Positions 53,244 to 62,384 of a stretch of 64,000 nucleotides of DNA are shown in pieces. Made by a program: the position numbers and the translations under genes. The stretch is from NCBI RefSeq assembly GCF_030908405.1, contig NZ_CP133089.1:310001-374000 (forward strand), in the 5' to 3' direction. The stretch is from Aminobacterium sp. MB27-C1. GTDB lineage: Bacteria > Synergistota > Synergistia > Synergistales > Aminobacteriaceae. How positions within the stretch are numbered: the stretch's first letter is position 1; every line of letters starts with the position of its first letter. Below the pieces are notes generated by a model. It made no database searches. It was not told where the DNA came from and worked only from the letters and a program-made list of their open reading frames with translations.

Positions 53244-54586
53244 GCCTGATCCCCCCTTGCTATTTTGACAAAACGTTGAATCTCTTCCTGCGTACGTTTC
53301 TCTGTAACAGCAACGAGCCAGCCATTTTTCAGATCTGGATAGTGACAGGAGAGATCGAAACCGCCGATGATCCCCTCTTTGAAAAGTCGTTTATTTAATA
53401 ACGTGGGGTCTTCTTCTGATGTGACAACAAATTCTCTGAAGAAGGGGGTATCAAAGGTAGCTTTGAATTTACTCGTCTTAGTAAGAAGTTTTTTCGTGTA
53501 GAACGCTTTCTGAAGAGATGTTTCGGCAACCTCTCGCAATCCTTCTTTTCCCATGAGAGTCATATAAATTGTCGCCATAACAAGATTAAGGTTTTGGTTA
53601 GAACAGATATTTGATGTTGCTTTCTCACGTCGAATATGTTGTTCTCGTGCCTGAAGTGTGAGGACGTAACCAGTATTGCCATTTCTGTCTACAGTTTGTC
53701 CCACAATTCTTCCCGGCATTTTTCGCATGTATTTTTTGGTTACGGCGAAGAATCCAAATCCAGGGCCGCCAAAATTCATAGTATTACCCATAGGTTGCCC
53801 GTCACCAATAACTATATCTGCACCATATTTTACTGGAGGTTCCAAAATGGCCAGAGCCATGAGGTCTGTAGCAACAACAAAAAGAGCTCCGGCATTTTTT
53901 GTAATTTCTCCTATTGTTTCAAGATCTTCTAGTGTTCCAAAGAAGTTTGGATTTTGAACGATGACAGCCGCTGTTTCTGATGAGAGTTCTTGTTTCAATT
54001 CGTCTATGTCGAGGCGTCCGTCTTTAAAACCTATTTCTTTAACAGTTAAATGTTGATAGGGTGCATAGCTTTCGAGAACGATTCTGCTTTCAGGGTGAAC
54101 AGAACGGGCAACGAGAATTTCATTTCTTTTGGTGGCAGTGCCAGCCATGAATGCAGCTTCTGCCATAGCAGATGCCCCATCGTACATAGAAGCATTCGAT
54201 ACGTCCATACCAGTTAGTTCACATATCATTGTCTGGTATTCGAAAATAGTCTGAAGGGTTCCCTGGCTTACTTCAGGCTGGTAGGGTGTGTAACTTGTTA
54301 CAAATTCCTGCCGGCTTGCAAGATGATTAACGACAGTAGGAATAAAATGGTCGTATATGCCTGCCCCTAAGAAGAAGGTATATTTATCAGCACTGGCATT
54401 TCTGGCAGCCATGGAAGAAATTTCTTTGCTTAGTTCCATCTCGGAAAGAGCAGCAGGAATGTGCAAATCTCGTGACAACAGTATAGACTCCGGAATATCG
54501 GCAAAAAGATCTTTAATTGAAGATAGACCGATAGTCTGGAGCATTTCCTTTTGCTGTTTCTCAGTGTTCGGAATATAACGTGCCAT
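53240..54586 (-). CDS. gcvPA: Glycine dehydrogenase (decarboxylating) subunit 1
   Basis: 448 residues. Partner of GcvPB; this subunit has the PLP-fold but not the lysine. It begins [20 protein letters not shown], the usual family start, at ATG 54586 with GAGGGGG nine bases upstream. The frame upstream runs through gcvH and is not used. The segment [20 protein letters not shown] and [20 protein letters not shown] are present. The gene begins four bases after the gcvH stop and overlaps gcvPB by four bases, so it is co-translated. Confidence 0.95.
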   Translation of the reverse strand: MARYIPNTEKQQKEMLQTIGLSSIKDLFADIPESILLSRDLHIPAALSEMELSKEISSMAARNASADKYTFFLGAGIYDHFIPTVVNHLASRQEFVTSYTPYQPEVSQGTLQTIFEYQTMICELTGMDVSNASMYDGASAMAEAAFMAGTATKRNEILVARSVHPESRIVLESYAPYQHLTVKEIGFKDGRLDIDELKQELSSETAAVIVQNPNFFGTLEDLETIGEITKNAGALFVVATDLMALAILEPPVKYGADIVIGDGQPMGNTMNFGGPGFGFFAVTKKYMRKMPGRIVGQTVDRNGNTGYVLTLQAREQHIRREKATSNICSNQNLNLVMATIYMTLMGKEGLREVAETSLQKAFYTKKLLTKTSKFKATFDTPFFREFVVTSEEDPTLLNKRLFKEGIIGGFDLSCHYPDLKNGWLVAVTEKRTQEEIQRFVKIARGDQA

Positions 54587-54590
54587 GAGT

Positions 54591-54992
54591 TTATGCCCCC
54601 TCTTTTGTTTCGAGGCTGTCACACAGCTTCTCATAAGCCTCCCAGTCAAGTAAATTATCAAGTTCTGATGTATCGGACATTTCAATAATGGTAATCCAGT
54701 TGGTGTATGCATCTTCATTAAGGAGTTCAGGAGAATCTTCCAGCTCTGTATTGTTTTCGGTTACAGTACCACTTATGGGAGCGTAGACATCATTGGCTCC
54801 TTTTACTGACTCGACAACGCAAAGATCGCTACCTGCAGAATAATCAGAACCTTCTTCTGGAAGCTCAACGTAAACAATATCGCCCATAGCATGCTGGGCA
54901 TAGTCGGTTATACCAATACGAGCTTTTCCGTTTTCTACTTTCACCCATTCGTGACTTTCTGTGTACTTAATATCTTTCAATACCTTTGCCAT
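54591..54992 (-). CDS. gcvH: Glycine cleavage system H protein
   Basis: 133 residues. Lipoyl carrier protein of the complex; the lipoylated lysine is in CVVESVKGANDVYAPISG, and the GDIVYVELPEEG stretch is conserved. It passes the aminomethyl group from P to T protein and electrons to L protein. It starts at ATG 54992 with AAGGAGG upstream. The lplA gene upstream in the same operon would attach lipoate to this lysine. It is slightly longer than the usual 125-130 residues at its C-terminus. Confidence 0.97.
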   Translation of the reverse strand: MAKVLKDIKYTESHEWVKVENGKARIGITDYAQHAMGDIVYVELPEEGSDYSAGSDLCVVESVKGANDVYAPISGTVTENNTELEDSPELLNEDAYTNWITIIEMSDTSELDNLLDWEAYEKLCDSLETKEGA

Positions 54993-55016
54993 AATTAATT
55001 ACCTCCTTTTCTCTTT

Positions 55017-56108
55017 TTAACGTTTGTAATGTTTTTGATAGAAGGGTCTTTTTACTTTTTTAGCTTTCTTTTCTTTCCCGTGAATAACAATAATCATTTC
55101 CTCTTCGTTGACGAATGGAGCCTCTACAAGAGCGGATGCAATGCTCTTATCAAGACTTGGAGAGAAGCCTCCAGTTGTTACTCTTCCCACAGTTCTACCC
55201 TGAGCTTTCACTTCGTATTGCTCTCTCGGGATTCCTTTATCAATCATTTCAAGGCCAATAATTTTTCGAGGTACGCCATTTTCCTTAAGAGCGGCAAGAG
55301 CATTTCGACCGATAAATTGTTTATCCAGCTTTACAAAGAATCCCAGCCCCGCTTCAAGTGGGGTAATATGGGCGGCTAATTCATGACCGTAGAGGGGAAG
55401 CCCCGCTTCGAATCTAAGACTGTCTCTGCATCCCAAACCAGCAGGTAAAATTCCAAAATCTTGGCCTGCTTCCATAATGGCATCCCAAACCTTCGCGCCT
55501 TCATCCCAAGGAATATAGATTTCGAATCCATCTTCTCCTGTGTATCCAGTTCGTGAAACAAGTGCATTTACACCAGCTACATTGACATTCTCTACAAATC
55601 TAAAGAAACCCAGGCTTGCAACATCAAAGTTTGTAATTTTCGTCAGGATTTCTTCTGCTTTAGGTCCCTGCAGAGCCAATTCACTGTATTGGGGAGATAA
55701 GTTTTCAACATGCACCCCTTCCGAGACGTGATCATGAAGCCAAAGAACATCTTTTTCAGTATTGGATGCGTTGATCACAAGAAAATAATTTTCTGTAGAA
55801 ACTTTGTAGACGAGAAGGTCGTCAACTACTCCTCCATTGGGGTAGCACATGAATGTATAAATGACCTGTCCTTCCTCCATGATTGTGATATCGTTGCTCA
55901 TCATGTTTTGAAGCCAGGCTTCTGCCTTAGGTCCAGTAACTAGTACCTCGCCCATGTGAGAGACGTCAAAAAGGCCGGCTGCAGATCTGACCCTCTTATG
56001 TTCTTCGACAATACCTGCTTCATAATGCACAGGTAACTCCCAGCCGCCAAAATCGACCATTTTTCCGCTATGCGCAATATGTTTCTCATAAAATGCTGTT
56101 TTCCTCAC
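55017..56108 (-). CDS. gcvT: Aminomethyltransferase (glycine cleavage T protein)
   Basis: 363 residues, full length. It moves the aminomethyl carbon from lipoyl GcvH to tetrahydrofolate, releasing ammonia. Visible features include VDFGGWELPVHYEAGIVEEH and the folate-site aspartate in FDVSHMGEVLVTG, then VSRTGYTGEDGFEIYIP and ARDSLRFEAGLPLYGHEL-type segments. The ATG at 56108 has GGAGG upstream. It is between lplA and gcvH, with short gaps. Confidence 0.97.
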   Translation of the reverse strand: MRKTAFYEKHIAHSGKMVDFGGWELPVHYEAGIVEEHKRVRSAAGLFDVSHMGEVLVTGPKAEAWLQNMMSNDITIMEEGQVIYTFMCYPNGGVVDDLLVYKVSTENYFLVINASNTEKDVLWLHDHVSEGVHVENLSPQYSELALQGPKAEEILTKITNFDVASLGFFRFVENVNVAGVNALVSRTGYTGEDGFEIYIPWDEGAKVWDAIMEAGQDFGILPAGLGCRDSLRFEAGLPLYGHELAAHITPLEAGLGFFVKLDKQFIGRNALAALKENGVPRKIIGLEMIDKGIPREQYEVKAQGRTVGRVTTGGFSPSLDKSIASALVEAPFVNEEEMIIVIHGKEKKAKKVKRPFYQKHYKR

Positions 56109-56129
56109 AATCTCACCTCCGTTTTATGC

Positions 56130-57137
56130 TTAAAACATGTTTGTCCAGTTATGTTCAAACCAGAATGCTATATCGTGAGCTTCCTGGGGGATAGAATGAG
56201 GGAAGCTATTTCGTAATCTTTCTGCAAGAGCCTGTCCATTTAGGGGGACCTCGTGCAGAAGGGGCGCTATGCTTGCAATAAGGTCACCGTCCATAGCATC
56301 AGAATAGAGTTGACAGTGAGAGATCATTCCTTCTTTAACGTGGAAACCGAAATCTACGTGTCCCCAATCAAAATGATGTTCCAATTGCACGTCAAAATCA
56401 GGAGAATTCCCATAAATCCATTGTTGACTGCTATATTTTTTATAAATTTTTTGAACGTTATCTTTCAGAGCAAGATCTTTCAGAGAAATAGGAGATCCTT
56501 CTCCTCCGTATTCTTTTAGAAATGAGGTAAAAATTGCTTTTTTTATTACATCAATGGAAAGAGATTCATTAAATTCTTTGAGGTTCGCAACACGAGATTT
56601 TACGGAGTCTATTCCTTTAGCCTTCAGTTTAGCAGCAGGTGGCTGTAAATATCGAACCATTTTTTCTAAGTCAACGTCAACTAAGATTGTGCCGTGATGA
56701 TATCGACCGAGTTTACCTTGATAGAAAGCATTCCCTGAAATTTTTCTGCCATGTACTAGAATGTCGTTTCTACCACTGAAAGAGGCGGGGATTCCAATAG
56801 ATCTGAAGGCGTCAACAAGAACTTTGATATGTCGAATGAAATCGTAACTGAGATGAGAAGCAAGAAATGTAAAGTTTAAATTTCCTAAGTCGTGGTAAAC
56901 CGCTCCGCCACCAGATAATCGACGAGCTAAAGTCCCTTTTTCTTTTTCCAGAAGGCTAGTACGGCATTCCTTCCATGCATTTTGATTTCGGCCAATAACG
57001 ACAGTGTGTTCATTTTGCCAGAGGTATAAAATTACATCATGACGAGAGAGCAACGAGAGAAGATGTTCCTCGAAAGCCAAGTTGATCCATGGATCGAAAA
57101 AAGGAGATTCTGCGAAAAATGTCTTAACTTTGAGCAT
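56130..57137 (-). CDS. lplA: Lipoate-protein ligase A, operonic with the gcv genes
   Basis: 335 residues. ATP-dependent ligase that attaches scavenged lipoate to carrier lysines. Motifs: GRNQNAW, RRLSGGGAVYHDLGNLNFTF and the catalytic lysine in GRKISGNAFYQ. The start is ATG 57137, where GGGAGG is at proper distance; the frame continues upstream to 57371 through the leader RNA, but that part shows no protein-like sequence and no ribosome site. As first gene of the gcv operon it is expected to lipoylate GcvH. A second, only moderately similar ligase is encoded at 61341-62330. Confidence 0.93.
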   Translation of the reverse strand: MLKVKTFFAESPFFDPWINLAFEEHLLSLLSRHDVILYLWQNEHTVVIGRNQNAWKECRTSLLEKEKGTLARRLSGGGAVYHDLGNLNFTFLASHLSYDFIRHIKVLVDAFRSIGIPASFSGRNDILVHGRKISGNAFYQGKLGRYHHGTILVDVDLEKMVRYLQPPAAKLKAKGIDSVKSRVANLKEFNESLSIDVIKKAIFTSFLKEYGGEGSPISLKDLALKDNVQKIYKKYSSQQWIYGNSPDFDVQLEHHFDWGHVDFGFHVKEGMISHCQLYSDAMDGDLIASIAPLLHEVPLNGQALAERLRNSFPHSIPQEAHDIAFWFEHNWTNMF

Positions 57138-57152
57138 GGTGGCACCTCCCGA

Positions 57153-57194
57153 AATAAAAAGCCTACAATAGACATAAATATGTCCATTGCAGGC
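57153..57194 (-). terminator. Leader terminator ahead of the lplA-gcv operon
   Basis: On the minus strand GCCTGCAATGGACATA, TTTA, TATGTCTATTGTAGGC is a 16-pair stem (with G-U pairs) followed by TTTTTATTT. It sits only 16 bases before the lplA ATG, so it must be regulated, as the end of a riboswitch-like leader. Confidence 0.9.
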
Positions 57195-57346
57195 TCCGAT
57201 CCCCTCTAGAGACAATTCATAATAATCATCTTGAAGCCTGGCCGTTGTCCAGATGACTTGTATAATGTCCCTTCGGCGCCTCATTGAGTCTTTTGTGCAT
57301 ATAGAAATAGACTCAACTCGCTTATATTCATTTTGTACCCTACAGT
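57195..57346 (-). ncRNA. Structured leader, possible glycine-riboswitch-type regulator of the gcv operon
   Basis: The roughly 150-base transcript ahead of the terminator has two strong hairpins: TTGAGTCT/AGACTCAA (57316-57284) and TCATCT.../AGATGA (57256-57226). A conserved-looking core, GGCGCCGAAGG (57280-57270), lies between them, resembling the CCGAAGG core of glycine aptamers, and CTCTAGAGGGGATCGGAG follows, comparable to the CUCUCAGGnAAAAGGACnGAG end. The GGAGAG strand typical of the family is not obvious, so the match is partial. The 5' TGTAGG could pair with the terminator's CCTGCA, giving a switch. Function in the glycine cleavage operon makes glycine the natural ligand; the identity needs a covariance search. 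Confidence 0.5.
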
Positions 57347-57371
57347 CTATCGAATATTGTTGCAAAGTCAA
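57344..57371 (-). promoter_or_regulatory. Candidate promoter of the lplA-gcv operon
   Basis: On the minus strand TTGACT, 16 bases, TAGACT lies just upstream of the structured leader. A start near 57340 would place the leader at the 5' end. The match is moderate. The rest of the gap to 57483 holds the unassigned upstream region of the divergent ABC gene, including AT-rich stretches. Confidence 0.4.
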
Positions 57372-57483
57372 TGGTACAATTTCTAGTAGAAAAATTCAGA
57401 AAAAAGAAAAGAGATCGTTCTGTGCTATATTGAATTACAAAACTGTAGAAGTATTTTAGATACCGGCTAAAGGAGGGAGTTTC

Positions 57484-58494
57484 ATGAAACGTAAATTTTT
57501 AAGTTTTACATTTCTTGGTATTGCGATTATTGCATTATGCCTATCGCCTCTTCATGCTTTTGCCGCAGATCTTATTATTTATTCAAGTGTTGACGAAGAG
57601 AATGCCCGCCATATTTTAGAGACTTTTACAAAAGACACAGGCATAAAGACACAGATGGTATTCTTATCTTCAGGCCCGGCATTAAGCCGTCTTGAAGCGG
57701 AAAAGGCAAATCCACAAGCTGACGTATGGTTTGGTGCGCCGAGTGAAAATCATATTGTAGCTAAGGAAAGAGGTCTTACAGAACCCTATCTTTCTCCCCA
57801 AGCTACTGACCTTGCTGATAATTTTAAGGATACAGAAGGTTTTTGGCATGCTTTCTATATGAATCCTATTGGTATAGGTGTTCTTCCAGATGCCTTGAAA
57901 TCTGAAAATCTCCCAATGCCAGAATCCTGGGAAGACTTAAAACACGAAGGGTTCAAGGGGACGATTCAAATGCCATCACCTCAATCTTCAGGAACAGCTT
58001 TTGCTATTATGATGACCTTAATAAGTATTTATGGAGAAGATGAGGCTTTTGCCTATATGAAAGCTCTTAATCCCAATATCCAGACATATACACAGAGCGG
58101 AACGGGCCCGAGTAAAAATTTAGCCATTAAAGAAGCAAAAGTGGCCATTCAGTTTACTCCTGCATTTCTCAAGCTTGTTGATGAAGGTTTCCCAGCAAAG
58201 GTTATTTTCCCCAAAGAGGGAGTAGGGTATGAAGCTGCAGCCTTATCAATTATCAAAGGAGCTAAAAATAAAGAAGGCGCACATAAACTCATTGACTGGA
58301 TATTATCTAGAAAAGGACAACAATCTCTCAGCGAAAATAAAACATACTTTTTCCCTGTACGAAGTGATGTTACTGCGGGAGAAGGGCTTCCCTCTCTTTC
58401 TGAAATAAAACTTATTGATTATGACAGAGAAAAAGCAGCCCAGGAGAAGGGACGTCTTATTGATCGTTGGGTTACAGAGGTTTTAGGACAGTAA
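57484..58494 (+). CDS. Fbp/AfuA-type periplasmic binding protein of ABC transporter
   Basis: 336 residues. A signal peptide ends near AFAADLIIYSS. The mature protein follows the family of ferric-ion and organophosphate binding proteins: VDEENARHILETFTKDTGIKT, ADVWFGAPSENHIVAKERG and the conserved KEGVGYEAAALSIIKGAKNKEGA. The adjacent tyrosine pair that holds ferric ions in classical FbpA is not seen, so iron cannot be assumed; other oxyanions or small ligands are possible. The ATG at 57484 has GGAGGG seven bases upstream. It is the first gene of a three-gene transporter, ending in a hairpin. Confidence 0.9.
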   Translation: MKRKFLSFTFLGIAIIALCLSPLHAFAADLIIYSSVDEENARHILETFTKDTGIKTQMVFLSSGPALSRLEAEKANPQADVWFGAPSENHIVAKERGLTEPYLSPQATDLADNFKDTEGFWHAFYMNPIGIGVLPDALKSENLPMPESWEDLKHEGFKGTIQMPSPQSSGTAFAIMMTLISIYGEDEAFAYMKALNPNIQTYTQSGTGPSKNLAIKEAKVAIQFTPAFLKLVDEGFPAKVIFPKEGVGYEAAALSIIKGAKNKEGAHKLIDWILSRKGQQSLSENKTYFFPVRSDVTAGEGLPSLSEIKLIDYDREKAAQEKGRLIDRWVTEVLGQ

Positions 58495-58530
58495 ACAAAA
58501 GGGGCTGGTTCTCCTCAGCCCCCTTTTGTT
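58495..58530 (+). terminator. Hairpin between binding-protein and permease genes
   Basis: ACAAAAGGGGCTG pairs with CAGCCCCCTTTTGT (one bulge) around an eight-base loop, with a short T tail. It probably attenuates or stabilises the binding-protein mRNA. Confidence 0.6.
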
Positions 58531-58542
58531 TAGGAGGATTGT

Positions 58543-60237
58543 ATGTCGTATTTACGTAGAGCAAAGAGAGAACTGCGACTCCTATGGCGTGATCCCCTTC
58601 TTGCCCTGTTAGTTGGAGGGGTTGCCTTATCACTTATTCTTTTTGTTCTTTATCCCCTTATTTCAGTGTTGATCAAAAGTTTTCAATCTCAGGAAGGACT
58701 TTATTCTTTACAAAACTACCATCGTTTCTTTACTTTTCGCTATTTGCGAAATGCATTAAAAAATAGTCTTCTTGTGGGGACCGCAACAGGATGTGTTGGT
58801 GTTTTTATAGGTTATATAGCTGCTTTTACTGTTACCAGAACGACAATTCCAGCGAAGAAATTTTTACACGTGCTCTTCATTTTGCCTATAATTTCGCCTC
58901 CTTTTACAAGTTCCCTTGCTATCTTGATGCTCTTCGGAGCAAACGGTCTTATCACCAAGGGTGTTTTAGGTTTAAAAAATTTCAGCATATATGGTTTTAA
59001 AGGTGTACTTCTTTCGCAGATTTTTACATTCGCTCCAGTTGCGTATCTAACGTTAAGGGGGGTATTGGAGTCGTTGAATCCAACGTTGGAGGATGCAGCT
59101 ATGAATGTTGGAGCATCTCGTATGCAAACATTTTGGAAGGTAACGTTACCTCTGAGTCTTCCTGGAATAGCCAGTGCCTTTCTTGTTGTTTTTATTGAAT
59201 CTCTCGCTGATTTTGGAAATCCTCTCGTTTTGGCAGGGAGCCGTTTCCCCATGCTTTCTACACAGGCATATCTGGAAATTACGGGGTCATTTAACCTTCC
59301 TTTGGGAGCGGCGTTGGCGGTAGTCTTGCTTCTTCCGTCTATTACAGCTTTTGCAATACAGCGCTATTACCTTGAAAAACGACAATATACGACAATAACA
59401 GGTAAACCTGTAGCTTCATCGTCAAAGCTTGTTAGCCGAGGTGCTCGAAAAGTTTTGCAATCCTTTGTTGTTGCATTTGCCCTCTTCGTACTCCTTTTTT
59501 ATGGCACAATCTTTGTTGGCGCAATGATAAATGTGTGGGGATATGACTTTTCTTTGACTGCTAAACATTTTCTCTATGCTTTGAGTGTTGGATTCGAAAC
59601 GATAAAAGATACGTTGATTGTTGCCCTCTTATCTACACCTATTTCAGGACTTCTCGGTATGCTTATTGCCTTCCTTGTTGTTCGACAGCGTTTCCCTGGA
59701 AAGGGTACGATTGAATTTGTTTCTATTTTAAATTTTGCTGTGCCGGGAACAGTTGTGGGTATTGGGTATATTTTGGCCTTCAACAAACCGCCTCTTCTTC
59801 TTATCGGAACATTGGCCATTCTCGTGCTTAACTTTATTTTCCGTTATATCCCTGTGGGTATTCAATCAGGAATAGCTGTATTGCGACAGATTGATCCAGC
59901 CATAGAGGAGGCTGCTCAGAATCTGGGGGCAGATGGAGTAACTACCTTTAGGAAGATAACTTTGCCTCTTATTGCGCCAGCCTTTTTTTCCGCGCTTGTT
60001 TTTGCTTTTGTTCGTGCCATGACAGCTATTAGTTCTGCAATCTTCCTTGTTTCTGCACGATGGAACTTGCTTACAGTTCAGATTCTTAACGAGGTTGGGT
60101 CGGGGCGTTTAGGTGTAGCGGCCGCTTTTAGTGTGATTCTTGTCGTAATTGTTCTTTGCGCAATTGTTATTATAAGCCGTCTTGTTTCAGGCAGAGCGGG
60201 TGGGATGAAAGCCATAGAGATTTCAAAGGAGCTGTAA
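58543..60237 (+). CDS. Fused two-domain ABC transporter permease (FbpB/AfuB type)
   Basis: 564 residues with about 12 spans, two binding-protein-dependent permease domains in one chain. Each half carries an EAA loop: LEDAAMNVGASRMQTFWKVTLPLSLPGIA and IEEAAQNLGADGVTTFRKITLPLI (each quoted here only in part). The duplicated form is typical of Fbp/Afu ferric-ion permeases. The ATG at 58543 follows AGGAGG by six bases. It sits 48 bases after the binding-protein gene and 4 before the ATPase gene, so it is a single operon. Confidence 0.93.
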   Translation: MSYLRRAKRELRLLWRDPLLALLVGGVALSLILFVLYPLISVLIKSFQSQEGLYSLQNYHRFFTFRYLRNALKNSLLVGTATGCVGVFIGYIAAFTVTRTTIPAKKFLHVLFILPIISPPFTSSLAILMLFGANGLITKGVLGLKNFSIYGFKGVLLSQIFTFAPVAYLTLRGVLESLNPTLEDAAMNVGASRMQTFWKVTLPLSLPGIASAFLVVFIESLADFGNPLVLAGSRFPMLSTQAYLEITGSFNLPLGAALAVVLLLPSITAFAIQRYYLEKRQYTTITGKPVASSSKLVSRGARKVLQSFVVAFALFVLLFYGTIFVGAMINVWGYDFSLTAKHFLYALSVGFETIKDTLIVALLSTPISGLLGMLIAFLVVRQRFPGKGTIEFVSILNFAVPGTVVGIGYILAFNKPPLLLIGTLAILVLNFIFRYIPVGIQSGIAVLRQIDPAIEEAAQNLGADGVTTFRKITLPLIAPAFFSALVFAFVRAMTAISSAIFLVSARWNLLTVQILNEVGSGRLGVAAAFSVILVVIVLCAIVIISRLVSGRAGGMKAIEISKEL

Positions 60238-60241
60238 GTTC

Positions 60242-61354
60242 ATGGAACTTAATATAAATAATCTAGTTAAAGAATTTGGCAGTTTCGATGATCCATCAAA
60301 TAGAGTAGTTGCTGTCGATCACGTCAATCTTTCTGTTGGGGAGGGAGAGCTAGTAACTCTATTAGGACCTAGCGGTTGTGGTAAAACAACGTTACTTCGA
60401 ATGATTGCTGGTTTTGAGGATCCTACTTCTGGCGACGTCTTCTTTGGTGAAGAGAGAGTGAACAATGTGGCCCCCAATCAAAGGAATGCTACTATGGTCT
60501 TTCAATCCTATGCTATTTTCCCCCACCTTAACGTCTATGAGAATATTGCTTTTGGTCTTCGCCTTAAAAAGATAAAAGAAAAAGAGATAGAAGAGAAGAT
60601 GGAACAAGTTATTGATTTAGTGGGGTTAACAGGATTGGAATCTCGGCAACCGAGCCAACTTTCAGGAGGTCAGCAGCAACGGGTCGCTTTAGCACGAGCC
60701 ATAGTTATGGAACCCGCCCTTCTTCTTTTTGATGAACCTCTTTCTAACCTTGATGCAAAATTGAGAGAACAAATGCGCATAGAAATACGGAATTTGCAAA
60801 AAAGACTGGGAATTACAAGTGTGTATGTTACACACGATCAAGCAGAAGCCATGAGCATTTCAGACCGTATTGTCGTTATGAACAAAGGGCGAATAGTGCA
60901 GATTGGAACACCTTTTGATCTATATGCGAGGCCGGCAAACTCTTTTGTCGCTGCTTTTATTGGTAAGGTCAATTTTATGCCGGTTCGTATCAAAGACAAG
61001 GGGTGTGTACAGATAGGAGGAGCGACCTTACAGGTAACGGAAATGCCATCTGGATGTAGTGTTGATGATACTCTCATTGCAGCATTACGCCCCGAGTCTC
61101 TCATAATAGGCCATATCACTGAGGAGAGTAACATTTACGATAGGGGTAGAATTATCCGCAGAACGTTTTTAGGTACAATCATCGAATATGAAATAGAGGT
61201 TCACAACGAATATTTCAGTGAAAATCTCATTGTTCATACTGTGAACCCCATGACTCCAGATCTTTTTGAAATAGGCGAAACCGTGTTTATTCGGTGTAAA
61301 GAAGAAGCTATTCACATCTTATGTGAAACTCCTGACCTTTCTAACAGCAGATAA
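60242..61354 (+). CDS. ABC transporter ATP-binding subunit (FbpC/PotA type)
   Basis: 370 residues. Walker A is LLGPSGCGKTTLLRMIAG, the Q-loop VFQSYAIFPHLNV, the signature LSGGQQQRVALARAI, Walker B LLLFDEPLSNLDAKL and the switch histidine in VYVTHDQAEA. A C-terminal TOBE-like domain begins near residue 240 (FIGKVNFMPVRIKD). It powers import by the two-domain permease upstream. It starts at ATG 60242, four bases after the permease stop, and its end overlaps the convergent lplA gene by 14 bases. Confidence 0.95.
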   Translation: MELNINNLVKEFGSFDDPSNRVVAVDHVNLSVGEGELVTLLGPSGCGKTTLLRMIAGFEDPTSGDVFFGEERVNNVAPNQRNATMVFQSYAIFPHLNVYENIAFGLRLKKIKEKEIEEKMEQVIDLVGLTGLESRQPSQLSGGQQQRVALARAIVMEPALLLFDEPLSNLDAKLREQMRIEIRNLQKRLGITSVYVTHDQAEAMSISDRIVVMNKGRIVQIGTPFDLYARPANSFVAAFIGKVNFMPVRIKDKGCVQIGGATLQVTEMPSGCSVDDTLIAALRPESLIIGHITEESNIYDRGRIIRRTFLGTIIEYEIEVHNEYFSENLIVHTVNPMTPDLFEIGETVFIRCKEEAIHILCETPDLSNSR

Positions 61355-62330
61355 ACGAGACAATTTCCTCTTTTGGTATAGCTGCAAAATACTTTTCGAC
61401 AAGAACGGAAGATAGCCTCTCCTTCAGAGCGCTTTCTTCATAGGGACAGTTTAAAAGATGATTTTCCAAAACGTCAATGTTTTCGTCACCAAAGAAATCT
61501 CCGAAAAATTGGCAGCCAATGATTGTCCCTTCTTTGATGTTGAAGTAGGCTTCAACCTTCCCTGCATCAAAGCGATGGCTCTTTTTTTCTGTATATTCGG
61601 GGGATTTCCCCCAATTCCATTCCCATGTGTTGTATTTGTCTTCCATAAGTTTCTTTATTTTCTTATGATCATCTTGGGTGAGAGGATATGTTTTCACACC
61701 TTCTTTTTTATCCATTTGATCTAGAATTGCGTTTCGAAATGTTTCTATGGTTATTTTACGGGGAAGCCACGGAAGGATATTTGTCACACGGCTTCGAACA
61801 GATTTTGCAGCCTTAGAAATAAATTTGTCTTCTGAAACATTCAGCGCTTGAGAGAGAACATCAAGATCTGAGTTGAAAAGAAGTGTTCCATGATGGAGTA
61901 GTCTTTTTTTATCCATATGTTGTGCATTCCCTGAGAATTTTTTCCCGTCGATTGAGAGATCATTTCGGCTATTGAACTCAGCTTTTACGCCAAGGCTTTG
62001 CAATACATCAATAATTGGTTGCGTATGTTTTTGAAAATCAAAGGGATTCTCGGAATCGTTAGGAACGGCAAAAGTATAATTGAGGTTACCAAGATCATGA
62101 TACACAGCTCCACCTCCTGTAATACGTCGAACAATGTTAACATTATTCTCTTTTACAAAAGGAGCGTTTATTTCTCCTGCCGTGTTTTGGAATCGTCCTA
62201 CAATGATAGATGGCTCATTACGCCAAAGAAGAATAAATTTTTCTTGACATGTAGATAGTAGAGAATATACGTATTCTTCAAATGCTAAATTGTAACGGGG
62301 GTTGACACTATTATTCTCAATATAATACAT
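61341..62330 (-). CDS. lplA: Second lipoate-protein ligase A
   Basis: 329 residues. Motifs GRFQNTAGE, RRITGGGAVYHDLGNLNYTF and the catalytic lysine in GKKFSGNAQHMDK match lipoate ligases of the LplA type, and the length is full for a ligase with the C-terminal accessory domain. It is only moderately similar to the ligase at 56130-57137, so it is an old paralogue and could serve the E2 of the dehydrogenase complex. The ATG at 62330 is seven bases after GGAGG. It lies alone, overlapping the ABC ATPase gene end by 14 bases. Confidence 0.93.
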   Translation of the reverse strand: MYYIENNSVNPRYNLAFEEYVYSLLSTCQEKFILLWRNEPSIIVGRFQNTAGEINAPFVKENNVNIVRRITGGGAVYHDLGNLNYTFAVPNDSENPFDFQKHTQPIIDVLQSLGVKAEFNSRNDLSIDGKKFSGNAQHMDKKRLLHHGTLLFNSDLDVLSQALNVSEDKFISKAAKSVRSRVTNILPWLPRKITIETFRNAILDQMDKKEGVKTYPLTQDDHKKIKKLMEDKYNTWEWNWGKSPEYTEKKSHRFDAGKVEAYFNIKEGTIIGCQFFGDFFGDENIDVLENHLLNCPYEESALKERLSSVLVEKYFAAIPKEEIVSFICC

Positions 62331-62384
62331 TCCTATACCTCCATAGACTAATAAAGTGCTTATAAAGCCTGACCTTTATTGACT

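Noticed and set aside
57135-57160. T-box-like GGTGCCACC sequence at the lplA start
   Set aside because: It is only the ribosome-site region; the T-box core GGTGGNACCGCG and specifier stem are not present.
57138-57371. N-terminal extension of the first lipoate ligase to 57371
   Set aside because: The region is a hairpin-rich leader ending in a terminator, its translation is not like lipoate ligases, and the GGGAGG site precedes ATG 57137.
57484-58494. Naming the binding protein as ferric-iron specific
   Set aside because: The adjacent tyrosine pair typical of FbpA is not visible, so only the family, not the ligand, is supported.
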